Below, piece by piece: positions 6,728 to 11,015 of a stretch of 11,015 nucleotides of DNA. A program made the translations under genes and the position numbers. The notes beneath the pieces were generated by a model. That model searched no databases. It was not told the origin of the DNA and was given only the letters and a program-made list of their open reading frames with translations. Source of the DNA: DATKYV01 sp035528275 (GTDB taxonomy: Bacteria > Acidobacteriota > Terriglobia > UBA7540). How positions within the stretch are numbered: the stretch's first letter is position 1; each line of letters starts with the position of its first letter. The DNA lies in NCBI GenBank assembly GCA_035528275.1, contig DATKYV010000283.1, positions 1 to 11,015 on the forward strand, given 5' to 3'.

Positions 6728-6774
6728 GCCCTCATGGCACATACGAGGGCACGACCCCTTGCGGGCGAGGTGCC
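6728..6774 (-). promoter_or_regulatory. Mutually exclusive stems in the riboswitch expression platform
   Basis: Immediately 3' of the aptamer on the minus strand, GGCAC (6774-6770) can pair with GTGCC (6752-6748). Alternatively GCCCTC (6750-6745) can pair with GAGGGC (6733-6728). The two stems compete for 6748-6750. Such an arrangement can relay ligand binding to the downstream ribosome binding site, but the chosen pairing is unproven. Confidence 0.35.
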
Positions 6775-6834
6775 GCCTTGACCTTCTCCCATCCGGACTA
6801 TACCGTCGGCCCCGGAGTTTCACCGGATCGTGGG

Positions 6835-6919
6835 AAGAACAGTGTCAAGTGACGGGTGACAAGCAAGAATCCAACTATCAGACCCTCCTGCTCGTCACTT
6901 GGCACTTGCCACTGCTCTT
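6835..6919 (-). repeat. Extended inverted repeat forming the variable arm of the FMN riboswitch
   Basis: The arms 6835-6867 and 6887-6919 pair over about 28 base pairs, with a single mismatch (6845/6909), a 4x4 internal loop (6852-6855 with 6899-6902), a few G-U wobbles and a 19-base apical loop. The arms are built from CAAGTGAC/GTGACAAG-like words. Variable arms of this aptamer differ in length between bacteria, so the stem is compatible with function; the repeated words suggest it grew from a small repeat. Confidence 0.7.
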
Positions 6920-6952
6920 GTCCCTCGCGGGCTTTACCGCCGATCGGGAATT

Positions 6953-6977
6953 GGGAAGGCGCACGTCATTCCTTCCC
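6953..6977 (-). repeat. Hairpin inserted in the FMN riboswitch P2 region
   Basis: GGGAAGG and CCTTCCC (6953-6959 and 6971-6977) form a perfect 7-bp stem around an 11-base loop. It sits between the conserved GGGTGA and TTCCC blocks of the aptamer, where most RFN elements have only a few bases. Confidence 0.65.
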
Positions 6978-7013
6978 TCACCCTGCCCCGAAGGTCTCGA
7001 TTTTCAACTCTAA

Positions 7014-7042
7014 AGTCTAACACCGGACGCGCCCGCCTTCAA
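7014..7042 (-). promoter_or_regulatory. Candidate sigma70 promoter for the riboswitch-receptor transcript
   Basis: On the minus strand TTGAAG (7042-7037) and TAGACT (7019-7014) are separated by exactly 17 bases. Transcription would start near 7007, about 11 bases before the aptamer P1 helix at 6996, the position expected for the leader's promoter. Confidence 0.6.
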
Positions 7043-7185
7043 CGGACATCGCGTCACGGTCCAGTCGTCACCGCCACGGACCTTCTTTGAGTCGTGGAGC
7101 TGATGACGGCATCGTATGATGCCTTCTGAGTGGGGCGGCGTTGTCGCCGGGGCGTCACGGGATTGTTAATTCATCGGTGCGGCGC

Positions 7186-7213
7186 TTGACCAAACCCCCG
7201 ATACTCTTATAAT
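7186..7213 (+). promoter_or_regulatory. Strong sigma70-type promoter of the EamA transporter gene
   Basis: TTGACC (7186-7191) and a perfect TATAAT (7208-7213) are separated by 16 bases. Transcription would start near 7220, leaving a leader of only about 20 bases before the ATG at 7241. There is therefore no room for a riboswitch on this side. Confidence 0.8.
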
Positions 7214-7240
7214 CGCTCTTCGCTGCACGCTTGGAACCGA

Positions 7241-8206
7241 ATGACCTCCGCACAGAACTCGGAAGCCGCCTCCACAGAGTCCGTCCGTCGCCACGGCGAA
7301 CCCTGGGCGCTGGGTTCGGTTTTCGGATACGCCTCCGCCAACGTCTTTGATCGCCTCGCCGTAATCCATGCCGATCCGCTGATTGGGCCGTTCCTGCGCG
7401 GAATACCCAGCCTGATCCTGGGAATCATCCTGGTGCTTCGAAGCAAGACGCTCGACCAGTTGCGCCCCGTGTCGTCTCGCTTCATCGGACGCCGGACGAT
7501 GCTTTCCTTCGTGCTGGCGGGTTTCCTTTCCACCCTTGGGCTGTTCCTGTATTACTTCGCCATTCGAATCGGAGGAGTCATCATCACCATTCCGGCGCTC
7601 GAGACCTACGTCATCTGGGGGACATTGATCGCCTGGTTTTTCCTCGGCGAGCGATTCCGGGGCATGGTCCTGCTGGGTGTGGGCCTGATCGCCGTGGGGC
7701 TGGTCGTGTTGTCTCTGGGGCAACTGCGCGGCCAGCCGATCACTCCTTATTGGTACTGGGCGATTCCTCTGGTGCTGTTCACGGCCCTCACCTATGGGAT
7801 TTCGGGCGTTCTCTGGCGGTACGGGCAATTGCGCGGCGCGCACCAGTCTACGGCCATACTTCTGCAATTCGTTACCAGCGTGGCGGTGGCTCTGGCGGGC
7901 TTGGCCGGCCTGGGGCGGCTCTCCATGATTGGCGCGGCCTCAGGGCGCGAGATCGCCGCGTTGCTCACCAGCGGCGTGCTGTCCGGCATCGTGGGAATCT
8001 ACTGCATGTTTACGGCGTTGCGATTGATGTCCGTGGCGCGTGTGTACGCCTTCTCCTCGCTGACCCCGCTGGTGGCAACGTTCTTCGCGCGGTTCTTTCT
8101 GGGCGAGTACCTGAACCTCATCATGATTGTCGGCGTTCTGCTGGTTACCGTCGGCGTGGGGCTGACCCAGATCTACCGGCCGAAGGACGAGCGGCAGGCG
8201 AGCTAG
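7241..8206 (+). CDS. EamA/DMT-superfamily inner-membrane transporter
   Basis: The 321-residue product is almost entirely hydrophobic after a 20-residue polar N-terminus and fits the ten-helix, two-EamA-repeat layout of the drug/metabolite transporter superfamily. Repeat one covers about residues 22-160 and ends with the signature FFLGERF (133-139, Gly-Glu at 136-137) before a glycine-rich helix. Repeat two covers about 170-310, with the equivalent FFLGEYLN at 285-292. RGIPSLILG (53-61) and SSLTPLVAT (272-280) are typical helix segments. The substrate cannot be read from sequence. The superfamily includes amino-acid and metabolite exporters as well as the flavin transporters RibN and ImpX, which matters because the divergent neighbour is FMN-regulated. 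Only a weak GGAA (7233-7236) precedes the ATG. The gene ends 3 bp from the convergent APC permease gene. Confidence 0.88.
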   Translation: MTSAQNSEAASTESVRRHGEPWALGSVFGYASANVFDRLAVIHADPLIGPFLRGIPSLILGIILVLRSKTLDQLRPVSSRFIGRRTMLSFVLAGFLSTLGLFLYYFAIRIGGVIITIPALETYVIWGTLIAWFFLGERFRGMVLLGVGLIAVGLVVLSLGQLRGQPITPYWYWAIPLVLFTALTYGISGVLWRYGQLRGAHQSTAILLQFVTSVAVALAGLAGLGRLSMIGAASGREIAALLTSGVLSGIVGIYCMFTALRLMSVARVYAFSSLTPLVATFFARFFLGEYLNLIMIVGVLLVTVGVGLTQIYRPKDERQAS

Positions 8207-8209
8207 CGC

Positions 8210-10471
8210 TTAATGGCTCTGAAGGCGCTGTGAATCGATTTTCTGCAGGTGAGCTTTCAGCCTCTGGAGCAATTCGGCGTCCCCTCCCGCGGCGATCTCA
8301 CGCTCGATCTCCATCAACGCAAAGTGAACGATATCGTGGTGATGGAGCTCCTGCTCTCCCAATTCGCTGCTAAAACGCAGCCAGATTTTGTGCAGAAGGT
8401 CGATTTCCCTTTGCGTTAAGTGGGGCACGTGCGGGCCGAGATAGAAGATCTGGTGCTGTCCACCGGAGGTGAATATTTCCAGTGAGATATGGGGTCGCGG
8501 TTCTTGCAGCCGCTCCCAGGCCAGGCCGCCGCGCCGGGCTTCTTCCGTAGCGGGCATCTTGGCGGACTGGCCCAGCACGATCGCAGAGGTCTGCAGATTC
8601 CGTGCCGTGCGCAGGATTCCGTCCCAGATCTGGCTGGCGGCGACGACGGTGAGGCGGATGGGCTTGCCGCGCTTCTCCGCCACCGCGAGTGCGTGAGTAA
8701 AGAGCATCTGATCATTGACGCTGAAGAGCTGGTCCGGCTCCAGCAAGTGCTCGCCGGAACCGGCGCGGCGGAGGACCCGGATGTGACACACCACGACGTC
8801 CCGGCGGGCGGTATTGACACGGCTAAGAACGGCGTCCAAGTGGTAGAGGGTGTTGTAGTCGCGCGCAAGAACCAGGATTCCTCCCGGACGGCATCCGACC
8901 GTTTCGGGGGAGAGCTCTTCACTCGGGTTCAGGTGGAACTGGTCAAGCTCCTGATGCGGCTGCCCTCCTTTTCGCGCAAACCTTTCGGAGAGCGTAAAGA
9001 TCCCGAAGAAAACCAGCGTGAAGCTGACCCCGGCCACCGTGGCGATCTCCTTGGTTAGCAGGTTGACCAAGGCGACGGCCAGCAGCGTGAGAGTCATCAG
9101 GCCCAGCCCCAGAGGGATCTCCAACCGGCCCAACCTGGGATTCACGGGGACGCGGAACTCGCGCGGTCCGGGCTTTGTGAACCGAAGTACCACGACTGCT
9201 ATCCCTTTCATCGCAAAGCTCCAGATGACGCCGAAAGCATAAGCCGCACCCAACAACAGAACGTCTCCCCGGCTGAGCAGGATCGTCAACAGTTGCAGGG
9301 CGACCACCAGATTGAGGATGCGGTAGGATGTCCCGAACCGCGGATGCGGGCGGCGGAACCACGAGGTTAGCACCCCATCCTCCGAGACACGGTTCAGCAC
9401 GCCGTTTGACCCCACAAGGGCTGTGTTCACGGCGCCGGAAAGGATCATGATGCCGACCAGTACGACAAAGGCGTGGAATGCCATTCGCAGCCAGTACGGT
9501 CCCACGACGTTCATAGCGAGACCGCCGATAAGGTTGTCGAAGAAATTGCTGCGCGTCGCGTCAGGGATGATCATCACCGCGAAAAACGAAACCAGCGAGG
9601 TGAACAGAAGGCTGTAAACGAAAATCACCAACGCAGCTTTCTTGAGGTTGGGCAACTTGGGGTGCTGGATTTCACGGTAGACTTGCGCCAGGGTTTCCAG
9701 CCCGCTCATGGCGAGAATAGAATGGCCGAAGGCAACGAGGATGCCGATCACTCCAATGATCTCCGGCAGATGGCTGGAGAGCAGCCAGCCTTCGGCCTCC
9801 GGCGAGAAATGCAGGTTGGCCGGACGGGGAGAGGGTGGTAATTCTCCTCCCCGCACCCAGAGCGTGTACCCCGACCAGACAATCATCAACACGACCAGCA
9901 CCGTGGTAAATCGCATGATCAGCACGGCCTTCTCGCTCGATTCCTCGATCCCCTTCGTGTTCTGCCACCAGAAATACAGCGTAACCAGCGCGGCAAAGGC
10001 GGCCGAAGTCGCGTTGGCTGGGAGGTGGACGTTGACATGCAGGTAGTCCAGAATCTCGTTCAGGAACCCTGTCAGGTACTGGCCTGCGGCGACGCCGCTG
10101 ATGGGCCCGGTCAGGATGTAGTCGAACATGAGAGCGGAAACCGAGAATTTGGCCAGCGTCCCACCCATCGCTTCCTTGACCACGCGATAGACGCCGCCCC
10201 GCACGAACATGCTGCAACTCTCCACGTACATCTGGGCCACGGCGTAGGCGAAGAGCATGACCGCCAGGATGTACCAGGGGGCCGATTTACCTAGTGCCCT
10301 TTCGGCGATACCGCCAGCGTAAAAAGCCGATGATCCCAGGTCGTTGAGAACGATTGCTGCGGCCCGCCAGAGAGAGATGAAGGTCAGCATGGCCGTGCTT
10401 GCCACCACAACCTGGGGCAGGCCTACGGCCCTGGATTCAGGCGAGAAGGATTGTCTGGATGGCTCGTTCAT
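8210..10471 (-). CDS. APC-superfamily permease with C-terminal universal-stress-protein-like domain
   Basis: This 753-residue protein has an N-terminal membrane part (about 20-495) with roughly twelve hydrophobic helices. Features include SSAFYAGGIAE (47-57), a GGVYRVVKEAMGG loop (92-104, equivalent to the GGGAY-type region of APC permeases), ISGVAAGQYL (124-133) and SGLETLAQVYREI (256-268). A linker at 496-528 leads to a cytoplasmic alpha/beta domain at about 529-640 (GGILVLARDY, RDVVVCHIRVL, SAIVLGQSAK), resembling a universal-stress-protein nucleotide-binding fold. A helical tail follows (LTQREIDLLHKIWLRFS at 685-701, LHHHDIVHFALMEIERE at 709-725). APC transporters move amino acids, polyamines or K+; KimA, a K+ importer, has a comparable permease-plus-USP layout and binds c-di-AMP, but substrate and ligand here are inferred only. 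The ATG follows an in-frame TGA by three codons. No Shine-Dalgarno is visible before it. Confidence 0.88.
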   Translation of the reverse strand: MNEPSRQSFSPESRAVGLPQVVVASTAMLTFISLWRAAAIVLNDLGSSAFYAGGIAERALGKSAPWYILAVMLFAYAVAQMYVESCSMFVRGGVYRVVKEAMGGTLAKFSVSALMFDYILTGPISGVAAGQYLTGFLNEILDYLHVNVHLPANATSAAFAALVTLYFWWQNTKGIEESSEKAVLIMRFTTVLVVLMIVWSGYTLWVRGGELPPSPRPANLHFSPEAEGWLLSSHLPEIIGVIGILVAFGHSILAMSGLETLAQVYREIQHPKLPNLKKAALVIFVYSLLFTSLVSFFAVMIIPDATRSNFFDNLIGGLAMNVVGPYWLRMAFHAFVVLVGIMILSGAVNTALVGSNGVLNRVSEDGVLTSWFRRPHPRFGTSYRILNLVVALQLLTILLSRGDVLLLGAAYAFGVIWSFAMKGIAVVVLRFTKPGPREFRVPVNPRLGRLEIPLGLGLMTLTLLAVALVNLLTKEIATVAGVSFTLVFFGIFTLSERFARKGGQPHQELDQFHLNPSEELSPETVGCRPGGILVLARDYNTLYHLDAVLSRVNTARRDVVVCHIRVLRRAGSGEHLLEPDQLFSVNDQMLFTHALAVAEKRGKPIRLTVVAASQIWDGILRTARNLQTSAIVLGQSAKMPATEEARRGGLAWERLQEPRPHISLEIFTSGGQHQIFYLGPHVPHLTQREIDLLHKIWLRFSSELGEQELHHHDIVHFALMEIEREIAAGGDAELLQRLKAHLQKIDSQRLQSH

Positions 10472-10883
10472 GCGTAGTTTTCAGGGGCGCTGAAATCCGC
10501 AGGCGAAGGTCGGAACGTAAGGAAAAGTGTAACCACCTTTGTGGATCGCTGAGTCCGTCACATTCTCGCACGTGTTGGCGGCTTTGGGAAGAGGGTGGAA
10601 CTGAGAGGGAGAATGCCCGAGCCGAAGTCCGGGATAGCACCCCAACCCAAGCGCGGGAGTTGCGGCTTGAGGGAATCTCACACGCGTTTACTTCTTCTCT
10701 CACTCCGGGACTGTTGTTCAGCGCCGACATGGTCGAGGTTTCAAGTCTGATTGCAACTGGCTCCCGGCGCGGTCAATCTACTATGGAGTGCGTGAATCTC
10801 GTCACAGTTTGCGAAGGTTTGTGGCAAAAGTCAATGTAACCCTTGAGAGAAAAGTTGCATCCGACCAAGTACCACCAAGCATC
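10472..10883. other. Intergenic region between divergent genes
   Basis: These 412 bases separate the minus-strand APC permease from the + strand secreted protein and should contain both promoters. I find no convincing -35/-10 pair on either strand, no riboswitch-like conserved block and no tRNA. A small CCAC/GTGG hairpin at about 10543-10554 is the only inverted repeat noted. Open frames across it have no ribosome binding site or recognisable composition. Confidence 0.5.
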
Positions 10884-11015
10884 ATGATGATTATGCGGTC
10901 TTCGCGGGGGGACGCTCCAAAGCTGGTTGCGGTACTCGTGCTACTCGTTTTTTTGACGGGCGCGCGCGCGAGAGCGGAAGCTCCGATGAGGTCTGCCTCC
11001 ACCCCGGACCCGCTC
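10884..11015 (+). CDS. N-terminal fragment of a secreted protein (3' end outside window)
   Basis: The frame is open from ATG 10884 to the window edge, giving 44 residues. They form a classic Sec signal peptide: a short basic n-region (MRSSRGDAPK), a hydrophobic core (LVAVLVLLVFLTG, residues 14-26) and a likely signal-peptidase I site after ARARA at residue 31, followed by a Pro/Ser/Thr-rich start of the mature chain. Three in-frame ATGs (10884, 10887, 10893) compete as start, and none has a strong Shine-Dalgarno, so the exact start is uncertain. The function is unknown because the mature domain lies outside the window. Confidence 0.6.
   Translation, partial: MMIMRSSRGDAPKLVAVLVLLVFLTGARARAEAPMRSASTPDPL

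Larger units (their letters stand above)
6780..6996 (-). promoter_or_regulatory. FMN riboswitch (RFN element)
   Basis: This RNA binds flavin mononucleotide and represses downstream genes when FMN is plentiful. All conserved blocks are visible on the minus strand. GACCTT (6996-6991) and AAGGTC (6785-6780) close the P1 helix. GGGGCAGGGTGA occupies 6989-6978. TTCCCGATCGGCGGTAAAG then runs to GCCCGCGAG, ending at 6924. After a variable arm come GATCCGGTGAAACTCCGG from 6829, GGCCGACGGTATAGTCC, and GGATGGGAGAAGGTC ending at 6780. The total of 217 nt is longer than usual because of two insertions: a hairpin at 6953-6977 and a large variable arm at 6835-6919. The only gene downstream on this strand is the TonB-dependent receptor at 3274-6663. 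Confidence 0.96.
6664..7240. other. 577-bp divergent regulatory region between the receptor and the EamA transporter
   Basis: No gene lies here. From the minus-strand side it holds a promoter candidate (7014-7042), an FMN riboswitch (6780-6996), an expression-platform region (6671-6779) and the receptor's ribosome binding site. On the + strand a strong promoter (7186-7213) lies just before the EamA gene. The rest, 7043-7185, contains two modest inverted repeats, GGTCC/GGACC (7058-7062 and 7078-7082) and GGCATC/GATGCC (7108-7123), with no assigned role. Confidence 0.8.

Noticed and set aside
4819..6852. 677-codon open frame on the + strand
   Set aside because: It lies antisense across the receptor gene and the 3' part of the riboswitch. 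The minus frame has a signal peptide, plug motifs and family-typical composition, whereas this one is a GC-driven shadow.
7166..7867. 233-codon minus-strand frame opposite the EamA gene
   Set aside because: It is rich in Gln, Arg, Asp and His, as expected from the antisense of a membrane protein gene, and has no family features.
10809..10838. TTGCGA...AATGTA promoter-like pair before the partial secreted protein
   Set aside because: The -10 match is poor, and shifting the spacer does not improve it.
10399..10839. 146-codon + strand frame spanning the APC permease start and intergenic DNA
   Set aside because: It begins inside the APC gene on the opposite strand, has no ribosome binding site and no recognisable motif.
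10802..11002. 66-codon minus-strand frame at the right edge
   Set aside because: It is antisense to the + strand frame from 10884 that encodes a clear signal peptide with a cleavage site.
1..11015. CRISPR array, transposase, integrase, phage or toxin-antitoxin genes
   Set aside because: No regularly spaced direct repeats and no protein with such motifs were seen in any credible frame.

Overview
The window looks like chromosomal DNA from an Acidobacteriota-type bacterium, probably an uncultured soil lineage. The evidence is a GC-rich sequence, a very long Oar-like TonB-dependent outer-membrane protein with an N-terminal carboxypeptidase-regulatory-like domain, a Tat-exported MsrP, and an APC permease with a universal-stress-protein-like tail. 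Intergenic DNA is crowded with GC-rich palindromes. The taxonomic assignment is inference from gene style; no rRNA or marker gene is present.

Layout. 2-244: the 3' end of an unrecognised + strand gene. 245-664: gene-free, filled with at least five separate GC-rich palindromes. 665-895: a 76-residue basic helical protein. 1119-2084: msrP, the periplasmic methionine-sulfoxide reductase catalytic subunit. 2243-2725: a DinB-fold protein. 2894-3148: an 84-residue membrane-anchored, cysteine-rich protein. 3274-6663 (minus): a 1129-residue Oar-like TonB-dependent receptor. 6664-7007: its long leader, holding a complete FMN riboswitch. 7186-7213: a strong sigma70-type promoter. 7241-8206 (+): an EamA/DMT-family transporter, divergent from the receptor. 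8210-10471 (minus): the APC permease with USP-like C-terminus, convergent with the EamA gene at 3 bp. 10472-10883: a gene-free stretch. 10884-11015 (+): the start of a secreted protein that leaves the window.

The most interesting part is 3274-8206. The minus-strand leader at 6780-6996 carries the conserved blocks of the FMN riboswitch (RFN element). The only gene downstream is a TonB-dependent outer-membrane receptor. FMN riboswitches normally control riboflavin synthesis or inner-membrane flavin uptake, so this predicts that the receptor imports a flavin or flavin precursor across the outer membrane. The divergent neighbour belongs to the DMT superfamily, which also contains the flavin transporters RibN and ImpX, so a two-membrane flavin uptake module is a reasonable hypothesis. 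The longest reading frame of the receptor starts inside the aptamer. A TTG at 6663, with a Shine-Dalgarno sequence buried in a small hairpin, fits both the signal peptide and riboswitch control of translation.

The remaining genes look like independent housekeeping or stress units. msrP has no msrQ beside it, and neither the DinB gene nor the small membrane protein gives a functional link to it.
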